Position numbers and translations under genes: made by a program. Shown here piece by piece: positions 36,107 through 46,268 of a stretch of 64,000 bases of DNA (position 1 is the first letter of the stretch; each line of letters starts with the position of its first letter). The notes below the pieces were generated by a model. It was not told where the DNA came from, ran no database searches, and saw only the letters and a list, made by a program, of their open reading frames with translations. The stretch comes from Candidatus Hodarchaeota archaeon (GTDB lineage Archaea > Asgardarchaeota > Heimdallarchaeia > Hodarchaeales > Hodarchaeaceae): positions 1 through 64,000 of the forward strand of contig JAEOSR010000015.1 of assembly GCA_016840285.1 (NCBI GenBank), in the 5' to 3' direction.

Positions 36107-36808
36107 TTGGCTGTTAGAAACATCTTAATTCTTTCAATTATTATTTTCCCAATTACCCTTCAATTAGATCATACATGTACATTTTTAATACCTTTAGACG
36201 ACCCACTTGAATATAAAGTTAACATTGGTGGTTTTAAAACATACAAATATTTAAAATTCTATGATTCACGATTAACTGATCCATTTAAAGATCTTCGATA
36301 TGTAATAGATGGTTATGGTAGATTTCAGAATTATACAATAGAAAATGGTACTAATATTAAAATAACAGTTACTGACGTGACGGAAAATAATGTTTCTGGA
36401 ACTAGAACTATTGATGAGAAAGTGACCATAAAAGAAGAATGGATGGACTTATTCATCCGCCCAATGACGAATAATATATCATTATTAGCTGAATCTTTTA
36501 GTGAAAGTAATAGCTTCGAAGTAAAATATAATCAGATTATTGAACAAGTAGATGAATCCTCCTTTAATTCTGAAGGGACAGAATATAATCTCAATCGTTC
36601 TAGAACTTCCATTTGGGAGAAATCGGGTTGGGTAAATTATCTGCTTATTCGTGTCTATGACACAGAAAATGTTTATTATGAAATGGAGGTCGTAAAACAA
36701 CCTTCTCAAGGTGAGAATCTCAAATCTAATGAAATAACAGGTATCTTAATGCTTAGTTTCATTTCGATTATATTTATTTATCTCCAATTCGTCTCTAAAA
36801 GAAAATGA
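36107..36808 (+). CDS. Membrane-anchored exported protein of unknown function
   Basis: A 233-residue protein with an N-terminal signal sequence (NILILSIIIFPITLQL). An extracytoplasmic domain of about 175 residues follows, rich in Asn, Thr and Tyr with several NxS/T sequons, then a C-terminal membrane helix (GILMLSFISIIFIYLQFV) and a basic KRK end. The start codon is TTG at 36107; no ATG or GTG precedes the signal sequence in frame. No family was recognised. It is divergent from the M20 gene. Confidence 0.65.
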   Translation: MAVRNILILSIIIFPITLQLDHTCTFLIPLDDPLEYKVNIGGFKTYKYLKFYDSRLTDPFKDLRYVIDGYGRFQNYTIENGTNIKITVTDVTENNVSGTRTIDEKVTIKEEWMDLFIRPMTNNISLLAESFSESNSFEVKYNQIIEQVDESSFNSEGTEYNLNRSRTSIWEKSGWVNYLLIRVYDTENVYYEMEVVKQPSQGENLKSNEITGILMLSFISIIFIYLQFVSKRK

Positions 36809-36825
36809 CAACCAATTTTAATGAA

Positions 36826-36845
36826 AAGTGATCGAGTGATCACTT
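36826..36845. promoter_or_regulatory. 20-bp inverted repeat upstream of the C69 peptidase
   Basis: Perfect 8-bp arms, AAGTGATC and GATCACTT, surround a 4-base centre GAGT. No T-run follows, so an operator or RNA hairpin is more likely than a terminator. It lies 18 bases after the preceding stop and about 100 bases before the C69 start. Confidence 0.4.
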
Positions 36846-36944
36846 AGGAATGACTAATTCTTTCAAGTACCCGATGGTGGGAGATACTTTAATTAATTAT
36901 ATCGCTTTTTTCTTAGCAATCATATGAAAATCTGGTGAGACGTA

Positions 36945-38315
36945 TTGTGTGACACCTTGGTTGCTCTAAAAAATAGTACTGCTGATGGAAGTGTATTTCT
37001 GGCTAAAAATTCCGATAGAGTAGTAAATGAAAGCCATTATCTCCTTCATCTTCCTCGTCAAACACATGATCCTGATAGAGAGGTTGTAAAAACTACAAAT
37101 CTTGAGATACCTCAGGTTGAAGAGACCTTTGCTATTTTTCTCTCCTCCCCTTACTGGTTATATGGATGTGAAATGGGTGCAAATGAGTTTGGGGTCACCA
37201 TCGGAAATGAAGCAGTGTTTACTAAGGAACCAGAACGGGATAAAGGTCTACTCGGGATGGATTTTATCCGGCTCGCTCTTGAACGTTCTAAAACTGCTAT
37301 TCAAGCAGTTGAAATCATAATTCAATTGTTAGAACAATATGGACAGGGTGGCAATCACGGTATGCCAGGAATTAAAATGTTTTATCATAATTCATGGCTT
37401 ATTGCTGATCCAAATGATGCATGGGTATTGGAGACTGCAGATCAGTTCTGGTGCGTTGAAAAGGTTGAGGATATTAGGACCATATCGAATGCACTTACAA
37501 TCGGAAAGAAATTCGATCGTATCCACCCTGATGCCATCAATCATGCTGTAAAAAAGGGATACAGTAAGCGAAAAGATTTCCATTTTGCCAAAGCATTTAC
37601 AGCTGGGATTAGAGATATAAGAACTTGGGGAGGAAAGGGCCTTAATAGGCATAAATTCACAACCAAAAAGCTTCTCGATAAGAAAGGGAGTATCGATACA
37701 GAGTTCATGATGGCTATGCTCCGAGGCCACAATATCAAAGATCCTAAAAAGGTTGTTAAGTGGAACCCCTCGAAAGGCTCGTTCAATGATATTTGTATCC
37801 ACTGCAGGCCAATTTTTGTAATCAGTCAAACAACAGGATCTCTTGTTTCGCACCTACTTCCAGATTTTCAAACACATTGGGTTACTGGAACAGCTGCACC
37901 TTGTACTTCCCTATTTAAGCCTGTTTTTATCGGTGCAGGACTTCCCGAGATTGGACCAAGTCCAACAGATAAGTACGATCCAGAGAGTCTATGGTGGCAA
38001 CATGAGCGGGTTCATCGTGCAATTCTTGAAGATTACCAAACAAGAATTCGTATAATTCATCCTGACATCGAACATTATGAGAAGAAATGGATCTCAAAAG
38101 TTGCTGATACAGAATCTCGACTTTCCTCTCTGCCACTCGATCAACATAACCAAATTTTAGCTCAATTATCAAAGGAAGCTTATGAAGAAGCACGTGAAAT
38201 CGAAATAAATTGGATTTCTGACATCAGTAAAGTTCCTATCAGAAAACGATCTGGGGGCTTTTACTATAGGAAATTATGGCAAAAAGAGAATTCTAAAGCT
38301 GGAATTAAACTATAA
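36945..38315 (+). CDS. Peptidase family C69 / secernin-like Ntn hydrolase
   Basis: A 456-residue N-terminal-nucleophile hydrolase. The protein begins MCDTLVALKNSTADGSVFLAKNSDR, with Cys2 as the nucleophile exposed after Met removal, exactly as in C69 dipeptidases and secernins. GNEAVFTKEP, a substrate-pocket motif, and the NHGMPGIK and WVLETADQFW stretches are also typical. The start codon is TTG at 36945, fixed by the need for Cys at position 2. Predicted activity is dipeptidase or amidase. It is convergent with the P-type ATPase gene. Confidence 0.88.
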   Translation: MCDTLVALKNSTADGSVFLAKNSDRVVNESHYLLHLPRQTHDPDREVVKTTNLEIPQVEETFAIFLSSPYWLYGCEMGANEFGVTIGNEAVFTKEPERDKGLLGMDFIRLALERSKTAIQAVEIIIQLLEQYGQGGNHGMPGIKMFYHNSWLIADPNDAWVLETADQFWCVEKVEDIRTISNALTIGKKFDRIHPDAINHAVKKGYSKRKDFHFAKAFTAGIRDIRTWGGKGLNRHKFTTKKLLDKKGSIDTEFMMAMLRGHNIKDPKKVVKWNPSKGSFNDICIHCRPIFVISQTTGSLVSHLLPDFQTHWVTGTAAPCTSLFKPVFIGAGLPEIGPSPTDKYDPESLWWQHERVHRAILEDYQTRIRIIHPDIEHYEKKWISKVADTESRLSSLPLDQHNQILAQLSKEAYEEAREIEINWISDISKVPIRKRSGGFYYRKLWQKENSKAGIKL

Positions 38316-38470
38316 TTCCCTATATTCTACGAATATATTGGACGTTTTTTATTGGCCTCTTCAGAAAAAGAAAATGACTGAATTGCTTCTTAATTACTCA
38401 AAATTAACTAATAATCAAGCTAAAGAAGCAAGTTAGAGAAGAAGCTAACTAAGATTATCAAGGAACCAAT

Positions 38471-41400
38471 CTAATAATATTGTCCTCTTACTCTATTAAC
38501 CCATTTACTAGTTTCAAGGACTAAAAGAGGGATAAGGGCAGCCATTAAGCATAAGAACCAATCACCCATGTCAAGTGCAACAATATCAACATAAAAACCA
38601 AGGCCCTTTAGTAAATTCTGGGAGAAATCAGGGAAGTACATCAAGAAAAGATGTATTGGCAGAATTGCAAATGCAAGGACATAAGTATACCAGTATGAAT
38701 CTTCCTTAACGGCCCTTAAGAGAGATTTATCAATACGACGTATTGAAAGAATAATCAAGGGTATCGCTAAATACAAAATAGTATGCATATAGGTTCGAGC
38801 TTTCGCATGGTTCCAGGATAGCGGTCTCAAGTTCTTTGCTGGAACCGAAGGATCATCAGAAAAGATTGGTACATAAAACTCATTAAGAAAAGCCTCATTG
38901 ATAGGAATGAAACCAAAATAAGTTGAAAAATAGACTACATAGATAATCGAAGCTAAGGTAACCGAAGTTAGCAATAATGAAAGTGCTAGTCTTCTATTGA
39001 ATATCCCCGCTGTGTCTATTGGATCACGATCCATGATATCCTTGGGAATTCCATCAATAATTAAAGCAAGTGGAGGGAATGTATGAGCGATACCAAATAT
39101 ATACGCACGTTGAAGATGATCCATTAATTCAAAACCTGGGATAAAACCAGAAATGAATGATGCACCGATGTAACAACCCGCTTCAGCCAGATTAGCACAT
39201 ATATAAAAGAATATTATTACTCGAATCCTTTGAAACAAAGCACGACCCTCTCTGATTCCTGTCACAATAGAATTGAAGGAATCATCTGCTATAACGAGAT
39301 CAGCAGCTTGTTTACTCACTTCAGTTCCAGCAATCCCCATTGCAATACCTGCATCAGCCATACTCAACGCAAGAGCGTCATTAACTCCATCACCTGTCAT
39401 CGCGACAACACGGTCTTGTTGCTGATAGCGTGCAACAATTATTTGCTTATCCTGAGGTGCAACACGCGCAAAAACTCGGGTATTAACAAAATCCTGGTCA
39501 GCGAGCTTTGAAGCCATCTTTCCTTCATGGGTCTGATGTTCCTGTTTATACACCATCCCAATATTATTTGCTATATAAGACGCAGTAACAGGACTATCTC
39601 CAGTAATCATTATGGGAATTATTCCTGCTTGTATGGTTTCATTCACAGATTGATCAACAAGGTCTCTTGGGGGATCCAAGACTGTAACGAAACCTAAATA
39701 AGAGAGACCAACTTCTATTTCCTCTCGTTCTTCCTCTCCCTTCGGTGGAAGCTTATCGATATTCTTATATGCAAAAGATAATATTCTGTAACCTTGGCCT
39801 GCAAATTGTTCAGTATATTCCATTATTCTCTCTTTATCACCTTTTGTTAAAGTTTTACTCTTTTCTTTGTATCCGATGGAGGTACACTTGGGTAGGAGAA
39901 CCTCTGTGGCCCCTTTACAGAAAACAATGATCCCAGATTCTTTTGTTTCGAAAACTTTACTCATACGTTTTAACGAAGAATCAAAGGGATATTCTCTCAG
40001 AAGTTCATACTCTTGTTTGACCTTGTCTCTTCCAATTCCAGTCTTGTTAAATACCGCTAGAAGAGCACTTTCGGTCGGACTTCCTGTCCCAGTATATACA
40101 TTCTGCTTTGTTGCCTCAATATATTCTTCAACGATTTCACTATCGTTATTCAACATCCCAGATATAATCAGTGTTCCCAAAGAAGTACCTAATTCAATAG
40201 GTTCAGATTTAAGAGATCGTGCTTCTTTCTCAGCGATTTTATCCATCTTTATCTCTAACTTGACGATTTTACCCTCAGGAGAATACCCTAAACCCGTAAC
40301 ATAATAATGAGCATCTGTAGTAGCATCCCAAATTCGTTTCACAGTCATCTGGCCTGCAGTAATAGTACCAGTCTTGTCAGAACATAAAATTGAAATCCTT
40401 CCCAAGCTTTCAATCGAAGCCAAATTTCTTATAATTACTCGGTGTTTAGCCATAGCAAGTACACCAGTAATTAAAATAATCGTTGTCAGTAAGGGGATAT
40501 TGATGGGAACAACACTCATTGCTTTAATAATGATATTGCTGATATCAAAAATGATTACTCCAAGAAGTTCGATTGGTCTATCGAAACTGAGGATCCCTTC
40601 TTGTAACTGATCAAGAATTCTCGCTCCTTGATAAATAATCAGCATACTAAAGACAATAAGCATTCCAAACGCGAGATAATTACCAATTACATTGACTTTT
40701 TGACGGATAGGAATGTCACCTGTGTTCAATTCTTCTAACTCTAGACTAATTTTTCCAAATTCCGTGTTACCACCTGTATTCACCACCAAAGCTAAACCAG
40801 ACCCCATTGTCGCAAAGGTTCCGTTGAAAAGCATATTCTTTCGGTCCCCTATGGGTGTATCTACTGCAAAAGGTATTTCACCAGTTTCCACTTTTGTTGT
40901 GGGGACACTTTCCCCAGTTAGAGAGGATTCATTGACACGTAAAGAGCTTGATTTAATCACCCGCGAATCGGCTGGAATTTTATCTCCTTGAGCGATTTTT
41001 ATGATATCACCTGGAACAACCTCCTCGGTAGGAATTTCCATTTCCTTACCTTCACGAATGACACGAGCCTCTGGAGCTGCAAGTTTATGAAGTGCCTCTA
41101 TCTTTTTTTGCGCACGTGCTTGTTGAATAATCGCAATAAGGAAGTTTACACCAACAATAACTACCCACTGTGCCGCTGTAAACCAAATAGAGGTATCTCC
41201 TGGATCGATAAACAAATAAAAGAAAGCTAAAAGGAAAATGAAAGATGTCATGATCAAGTAAATTACTATTAAGGTATTTAGCAACGGAGCCAGATATACC
41301 TGCCAGAAGCTCTGTTTTGGTTTGGGAATAACATTTAAACCAAACTCTTCAAGCTTCCTAGTCGCCTTTTCTTGAGACAATCCTTTTTCAAGATTAGAAT

Positions 41401-41482
41401 CTAAATCTTGGACAAGTTTTTCTAACTCGATAGAGTGGCCATTAATAGCAGTGGGTTTCTGTTCTATATCAATTGTTGTCAT
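38471..41482 (-). CDS. P-type cation-transporting ATPase (P2/P3-like)
   Basis: A 1003-residue ion pump. It has an N-terminal cation-ATPase domain, the actuator motif SLTGES (about residue 188), and the phosphorylation motif SDKTGT (about 368). The nucleotide domain carries FCKGATEVLLP; the hinge TGDGVNDALAL is near 698, with ten or so membrane helices. The ion-site motif of helix M4 reads VPINIPLL (about 325) instead of PEGLP of Ca/Na pumps or PVALP of proton pumps. Helix M6 keeps only the Asp in ALIIDGIPKD. The transported ion therefore cannot be inferred. GGAAGGATC precedes the ATG. It is divergent from the ABC operon. Confidence 0.9.
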   Translation of the reverse strand: MTTIDIEQKPTAINGHSIELEKLVQDLDSNLEKGLSQEKATRKLEEFGLNVIPKPKQSFWQVYLAPLLNTLIVIYLIMTSFIFLLAFFYLFIDPGDTSIWFTAAQWVVIVGVNFLIAIIQQARAQKKIEALHKLAAPEARVIREGKEMEIPTEEVVPGDIIKIAQGDKIPADSRVIKSSSLRVNESSLTGESVPTTKVETGEIPFAVDTPIGDRKNMLFNGTFATMGSGLALVVNTGGNTEFGKISLELEELNTGDIPIRQKVNVIGNYLAFGMLIVFSMLIIYQGARILDQLQEGILSFDRPIELLGVIIFDISNIIIKAMSVVPINIPLLTTIILITGVLAMAKHRVIIRNLASIESLGRISILCSDKTGTITAGQMTVKRIWDATTDAHYYVTGLGYSPEGKIVKLEIKMDKIAEKEARSLKSEPIELGTSLGTLIISGMLNNDSEIVEEYIEATKQNVYTGTGSPTESALLAVFNKTGIGRDKVKQEYELLREYPFDSSLKRMSKVFETKESGIIVFCKGATEVLLPKCTSIGYKEKSKTLTKGDKERIMEYTEQFAGQGYRILSFAYKNIDKLPPKGEEEREEIEVGLSYLGFVTVLDPPRDLVDQSVNETIQAGIIPIMITGDSPVTASYIANNIGMVYKQEHQTHEGKMASKLADQDFVNTRVFARVAPQDKQIIVARYQQQDRVVAMTGDGVNDALALSMADAGIAMGIAGTEVSKQAADLVIADDSFNSIVTGIREGRALFQRIRVIIFFYICANLAEAGCYIGASFISGFIPGFELMDHLQRAYIFGIAHTFPPLALIIDGIPKDIMDRDPIDTAGIFNRRLALSLLLTSVTLASIIYVVYFSTYFGFIPINEAFLNEFYVPIFSDDPSVPAKNLRPLSWNHAKARTYMHTILYLAIPLIILSIRRIDKSLLRAVKEDSYWYTYVLAFAILPIHLFLMYFPDFSQNLLKGLGFYVDIVALDMGDWFLCLMAALIPLLVLETSKWVNRVRGQYY

Positions 41483-41566
41483 AAAGATCCTTCCTGCAGC
41501 GTAAAATCATTTAATAATATGGTGATTCAATACTCTTATTTAATGATATTCACTTATTCAAAAAAC

Positions 41567-41587
41567 TCTCCTAATGAATCTAGGAGA
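41567..41587. promoter_or_regulatory. 21-bp inverted repeat in the P-ATPase/ABC divergent region
   Basis: Perfect 7-bp arms TCTCCTA (41567-41573) and TAGGAGA (41581-41587) flank a 7-base spacer. The site is 85 bases upstream of the P-type ATPase start and 145 upstream of the ABC ATPase start, a typical operator position. The regulator is unknown. Confidence 0.4.
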
Positions 41588-41731
41588 TTGCTAGTAAAAA
41601 TAACTGATAAAATTTCTATTTCGGAAAACATAACTACATAATTTAACTCTTAATGTAATTTGCACTAGCGAAACGAAATATAATTCAGCGATATTGTCGT
41701 GCATAATTTTGTTCCCTGAAGGAAGAATTAA

Positions 41732-42535
41732 ATGAGACACTGTGAGAAATGTAAAAAAGAATTCCCTGATAGTTACCTATTCTGCCCTCAATGTGGAGAA
41801 AAGTTTATTGAAAAAAGATTAGGCGAGCTTGAACCAACTGATGAAACAAACATAATGGTTACATGTGTCGATCTACACAAATCATATCTTATGGGTAAAA
41901 CTGCAGTAAACGCATTAAGGGGTGTAGATTTGAGGGTTGCACTAGGAGAATTTATTGCAATAATGGGACCATCGGGATCTGGTAAATCTACGTTAATGCA
42001 TTTACTTGGTGGGTTAGACTCTCCTTCTAGGGGACAAGTGCTGATAAGAGGGGAAGATAATGTACTAGTAAACATTTCTAATCTATCGAAGGATCAGTTA
42101 TCTGAAATACGTCTTAAGGTGACTGGGTTCATCTTTCAACAATTTTATCTACTTCCAACATTATCTGCTGCAGAGAATATCGCAATCCCATTGATTTTCT
42201 CATCATATCCTGACTCTTTCATAAAAAATCGCACGGATGAGTTATTAAATCTAGTAGGGCTTGCAAAGAGAGGACATCACCTTCCATCAGAGTTATCAGG
42301 GGGAGAACAACAGCGAGTCGCCATAGCGAGAGCACTCGCAAATGATCCCCCTCTGGTTCTAGCAGATGAACCAACAGGTGATTTAGATTCGAGAACGGGA
42401 CAGGAGATTATCCAAATACTTAAAGACCTTAATAAGCTAGGAAAGACCGTTGTCATGGTTACTCACGACATTAATGTCGCAGAATTTGCGAATACAATTA
42501 TAGAGATGCAAGATGGGAAATTTACAGAGAATTGA
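41732..42535 (+). CDS. MacB/LolD-type ABC ATPase with N-terminal zinc ribbon
   Basis: A 267-residue ATPase subunit of an FtsX/MacB-class transporter. The first 25 residues form a zinc ribbon (CEKCKKEF...CPQCG) not normally present. The ATPase has Walker [10 protein letters not shown], the Q-loop in [14 protein letters not shown], signature [15 protein letters not shown], Walker [13 protein letters not shown] and the switch His in VMVTHD. It pairs with the permease starting 39 bases downstream. The class usually powers export, lipoprotein or peptide extraction, or signalling across the membrane rather than import. The zinc ribbon may regulate or anchor the complex. Confidence 0.92.
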   Translation: MRHCEKCKKEFPDSYLFCPQCGEKFIEKRLGELEPTDETNIMVTCVDLHKSYLMGKTAVNALRGVDLRVALGEFIAIMGPSGSGKSTLMHLLGGLDSPSRGQVLIRGEDNVLVNISNLSKDQLSEIRLKVTGFIFQQFYLLPTLSAAENIAIPLIFSSYPDSFIKNRTDELLNLVGLAKRGHHLPSELSGGEQQRVAIARALANDPPLVLADEPTGDLDSRTGQEIIQILKDLNKLGKTVVMVTHDINVAEFANTIIEMQDGKFTEN

Positions 42536-42574
42536 AGAATTAAATTACCTGAATAGTAACTCGACGGATTAAAA

Positions 42575-45403
42575 ATGGTCAATATTGGTTCCATTTTAAG
42601 ACAGGCAAACTGGGTTATCAAATGGATTTACCGTGACGTAAAAAAACATAAATTAAGAAATTCGATTGGGATTATCTCAATAGCTTTATCAATCGGTCTT
42701 CTAATCGCTATGAATGCGACAGTTGATACCATTGGAAATACATACGTTGAATTTATCCTGAATTCAACTCCGGATTATGACTTCGAAATAAATTCTGTTA
42801 AAGAAGAATATATTACGAATTATTCAACCCTTATTCCGAAAATCACGAAATTAGAAAAAGTTTACGACGTCGTTCCAAGATATATCACTCAGGCAACGAT
42901 GATCATATCATTTGAAATAGAAGGACAACGTCAGGATATTTTTTATTTACCTTCAACAATTATGGGACTAAATATATCAAAAGAGAGTGAATTGGGGATA
43001 GGAACCTTTGATCCTCCAGCCACTGAACCTCTCGGAATAAATAAGTGCTTATTGATTGGAGATTTTGGACGAAATATTCAAACTGTTTTGAATCAAAATT
43101 TGTCAGTAAACTACTTTTATGTTAGGATTCAAAATCCTATAACTAACGAGATTATTGAAAGTCGTTTAGAAATCTCAGGAGTGGTAGAAGAGGATCAAAA
43201 GCTTCCTGCAAGTTTCAATACTGTAATTTTAGACTTACAACTCATTGAATCGTGGTTAAATGAGGGAGAAATATGTACACAACTCATAGGTAAGTTTAGT
43301 GATCAAATTTACTCCGTAAAAAACCCCGAAGGATCAGTTAATACAGCTAAAGATCTTGCTATTACAATTCAGTCAAACATTGGAGTTGAAGATTATTCTG
43401 TTGCAATTCCAAAAGCTCAAGCTATTGAAAGCGCTGATTTTACTGGAATTCGACTTATGCTTAATTTTATTGGTATTTTAATTTTAATCCTGGCTACTAT
43501 TCTCATCTATAGCTTAAATACTGTTTCGATCAGAGAAAAAACACGTGAATATGCCATGCTTAGGATACTAGGTATCAATGACCGCAAAATTCTATTTATG
43601 CTTTTTATAAGTCAATTATTCGGAGTTATCTGGGGAATCTTTGTGGGTATTTTATTTGGATTCCTTTTATCGTCATTCATTACAAATTTGCTATTTTCAA
43701 GCATCGAAAACTTCACACTGACAATTACAACTGAAACTATCGTGTTTTCATGTATCATTGGTGGTCTAGCAGGATTATTATCTGCAATAAAACCTAGTCT
43801 TGATATTTTAAACCGAAATATTGTCGTGTCGCTAGAGTATGGTCGTTCTTATACTCAAGAATATTCAATAAAACGCGAACGTCATGTATCAAGAACTATG
43901 GGGCTTTTAGGATTAGGTTTAGCAAGTTTAGGATCAGTATTCTTCATTATATTACCCCTATTAGATTTTTTAGGGGATCCAAGTTTAACGATAATACTAT
44001 TCCTTACTCTCTTACTGACCTTTCTAATTGGGTGCGTAATATTAGTTGTAGGAGTATTCTCACCAATCCTAGAAAAACTCCTTGTTAATACCCTATTAGT
44101 TCTGAGGAGAACCAAAAAGATCGGAATAATGACAAAGACGTTTCTCTTAAAGAATCAGCGAAGAAACTCTCTCACATCGATGATATTTGCGCTTAGTTTA
44201 GCATTTATCTTGTATCTTTCAATGTCAAACACTTTTGAATCATATTTATTCACAGAAAATCTAAAACACTATTATGGATCAGATATAGTAGTACAATCAT
44301 CAGGAATCAGTAGTGATTTCGTTGATCCTGCTGTAATAATGGCTTTAAGAAAGAATGAAAACGTTTCTTTTTCCTCATTCGTAAGTAGTGGGAATATTAT
44401 TCAACTAATAGGTTGTCAAGCAACCATTGGTGATATGGCATTATTTAATGCGATCACACCAAGTGGTATATATGGTATATCGAATAGAAACTTTGCAAAG
44501 AGTTTATTCAACTCCCCTCATATCCAAGAAGGAGATAAAGATGCATGGCAACAACTAGAAGAAAATAATACGATAGTAATATCGAGATCCATCGCAATGC
44601 AGTTAGAGAAGGGAATAGGAGATTTTCTTCGTCTAAAAATTTCAAGTCCTATAACGAAAAACAATGAGCTATATGGAAAAAACTTGAATCTTACAATAGT
44701 AGGTATTGCTGACCGAGTGGATGGATTCCAAGATGTTCATACTGCAAAAAAGTTTAGTGGGGCATCAGCAGTACTTTGTGGAAACAAAACTTGGAATTCT
44801 ATTGTTCGGAATAAAAAATCTAATTCTACCGATCAGATTACTATTGAGAATACTATTGATCGAATTTTTATAAAATGTGTTTCTAGTGACCCAGGAACAA
44901 TAGAGGACGTCCAGATAGACTTATTTTTAGGATTTGGTACTTCTATTCAAGCAATTAGAATTGATACTCTTCTGAAAAGTCTTGATGAAGAGCTAGAAAA
45001 TCAACGAGAACAACTTTCTGTTATTCTATCTTTATCTTTGATTATAGCGTTCTTCTCAATATTTTCATCAACACAAACAAGTATTATCGAAGCTTTAAGG
45101 GAAATTGCGATCATTAAAGCGATTGGCCTCAAGGAAAGAGAACTAACTGCCGTTTTCATATGTCAGGCACTCATTATAACTCTCGTTTCAACATTGTTAG
45201 GTGGATTCGTTGGATATGGATTGGCTTTCCTTACATTTTTACAAAGTGCTCTTCAAACAGAGTTTCCAATTACATTAATCCCGCCCGATTCAATCGTGTT
45301 TACGATCTATGGAGTAGCACTCCTCTTCAGTATTTTGGGAACATATATACCAGTAAGGTCACTGAAAAACAAAGAGCCAACCCTAATGTTAAGAAGCCTT
45401 TGA
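42575..45403 (+). CDS. FtsX/MacB-type ABC permease 1 (double-unit)
   Basis: A 942-residue membrane protein made of two FtsX-like halves. Residues 1-430 have an N-terminal helix after a basic RDVKKHKLRN segment, an extracytoplasmic domain of about 220 residues, then three helices (about 290-410) with the ILGINDRKILFML coupling region. Residues 445-942 repeat the plan, with helices near 450-500 and 540, a second exposed domain, and three C-terminal helices with REIAIIKAIGLKERELTAVF. Both coupling motifs contact the ATPase. It is partner of the zinc-ribbon ATPase. The substrate is unknown; Asn/Ser-rich exposed domains suggest lipid, peptide or signal functions at the cell surface. Confidence 0.88.
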   Translation: MVNIGSILRQANWVIKWIYRDVKKHKLRNSIGIISIALSIGLLIAMNATVDTIGNTYVEFILNSTPDYDFEINSVKEEYITNYSTLIPKITKLEKVYDVVPRYITQATMIISFEIEGQRQDIFYLPSTIMGLNISKESELGIGTFDPPATEPLGINKCLLIGDFGRNIQTVLNQNLSVNYFYVRIQNPITNEIIESRLEISGVVEEDQKLPASFNTVILDLQLIESWLNEGEICTQLIGKFSDQIYSVKNPEGSVNTAKDLAITIQSNIGVEDYSVAIPKAQAIESADFTGIRLMLNFIGILILILATILIYSLNTVSIREKTREYAMLRILGINDRKILFMLFISQLFGVIWGIFVGILFGFLLSSFITNLLFSSIENFTLTITTETIVFSCIIGGLAGLLSAIKPSLDILNRNIVVSLEYGRSYTQEYSIKRERHVSRTMGLLGLGLASLGSVFFIILPLLDFLGDPSLTIILFLTLLLTFLIGCVILVVGVFSPILEKLLVNTLLVLRRTKKIGIMTKTFLLKNQRRNSLTSMIFALSLAFILYLSMSNTFESYLFTENLKHYYGSDIVVQSSGISSDFVDPAVIMALRKNENVSFSSFVSSGNIIQLIGCQATIGDMALFNAITPSGIYGISNRNFAKSLFNSPHIQEGDKDAWQQLEENNTIVISRSIAMQLEKGIGDFLRLKISSPITKNNELYGKNLNLTIVGIADRVDGFQDVHTAKKFSGASAVLCGNKTWNSIVRNKKSNSTDQITIENTIDRIFIKCVSSDPGTIEDVQIDLFLGFGTSIQAIRIDTLLKSLDEELENQREQLSVILSLSLIIAFFSIFSSTQTSIIEALREIAIIKAIGLKERELTAVFICQALIITLVSTLLGGFVGYGLAFLTFLQSALQTEFPITLIPPDSIVFTIYGVALLFSILGTYIPVRSLKNKEPTLMLRSL

Positions 45404-45553
45404 GTAATCCGCATTTTCTCTGTTTTGAGAAGATTAATATTGATCATTTCTCTCTTTCAAAAAGAAAAGTTCTTCTGTTCAACAAAAATAAACTTGTTAA
45501 AGGTAAAATCAGTGATCCTGAATTAATAACCAATACTGACGGATGAGGTTTAG

Positions 45554-46264
45554 ATGGATAACGACCATAAAAGTAATATTATTCTAAAAAACATTCAAAA
45601 AACATACTTACTAGGAAAACAAAGTGTCCCAGCACTCAGAGGAATTGATATCGAAATCAAAAAAGGGGAGTTTATTGGTGTCACAGGTCCTTCAGGTTGC
45701 GGAAAAACTACACTTTTGAATTTAATTGGAGCAATTGATAAATCAACAAGAGGCACAATTATTGTTAATGATATTAATCTCACCACAGCATCAGATAATA
45801 CTCTTGCAGACATTCGATTAAAACATATAGGGTTTATTTTTCAGTTTTACAATCTTTTGAGCTATTTCACGGCACGGGAGAATGTTGAAATGCCTATGAC
45901 ATTCCTAGGTGTCCCTAAGAAGAAGAGAAGAACTAGAGCAAAAGAATTACTATCTTCTTTAGGGATTGGGGATCGTGCTGATCATCTACCAAGCGAATTG
46001 AGTGGAGGAGAGCAACAGCGTGTCGCTATTGCACGTGCTCTAGCTAATGATCCCTCTATAATTTTAGCAGATGAACCTACGGGAGATCTAGACTCTGTGA
46101 CTGGAGAAGAAATTATGAATATTCTTGTTGACTTAAATACAAATCGGGGGGTTATAATAGTACTGGTTACCCATGATCCCCCCACTGCACAATATGCAGA
46201 TCGCATTCTCTCAATGCATGATGGGAAAATCGTCAAGGATATCATTAGTCCGTTAAAAGCTTAG
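45554..46264 (+). CDS. MacB/LolD-type ABC ATPase 2
   Basis: A 236-residue ATPase without the zinc ribbon of its neighbour. Walker A is GPSGCGKTT, the Q-loop is in FIFQFYNLLSYFTA, the signature [15 protein letters not shown], Walker [12 protein letters not shown], and the switch His is in VLVTHD. It sits 150 bases after permease 1 and immediately before permease 2, to which it is presumably dedicated. GAGGT precedes the start. The two ATPase/permease pairs look like an ancient duplication. Confidence 0.93.
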   Translation: MDNDHKSNIILKNIQKTYLLGKQSVPALRGIDIEIKKGEFIGVTGPSGCGKTTLLNLIGAIDKSTRGTIIVNDINLTTASDNTLADIRLKHIGFIFQFYNLLSYFTARENVEMPMTFLGVPKKKRRTRAKELLSSLGIGDRADHLPSELSGGEQQRVAIARALANDPSIILADEPTGDLDSVTGEEIMNILVDLNTNRGVIIVLVTHDPPTAQYADRILSMHDGKIVKDIISPLKA

Positions 46265-46268
46265 GAAT

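Noticed and set aside
37392..37853. 153-codon minus-strand frame inside the C69 peptidase gene
   Set aside because: It is antisense to a gene with diagnostic MCDT start and conserved motifs; its composition is that of a complementary shadow.
39867..40304. 145-codon plus-strand frame inside the P-type ATPase gene
   Set aside because: Antisense to an unmistakable P-type ATPase nucleotide domain; no protein-like features.
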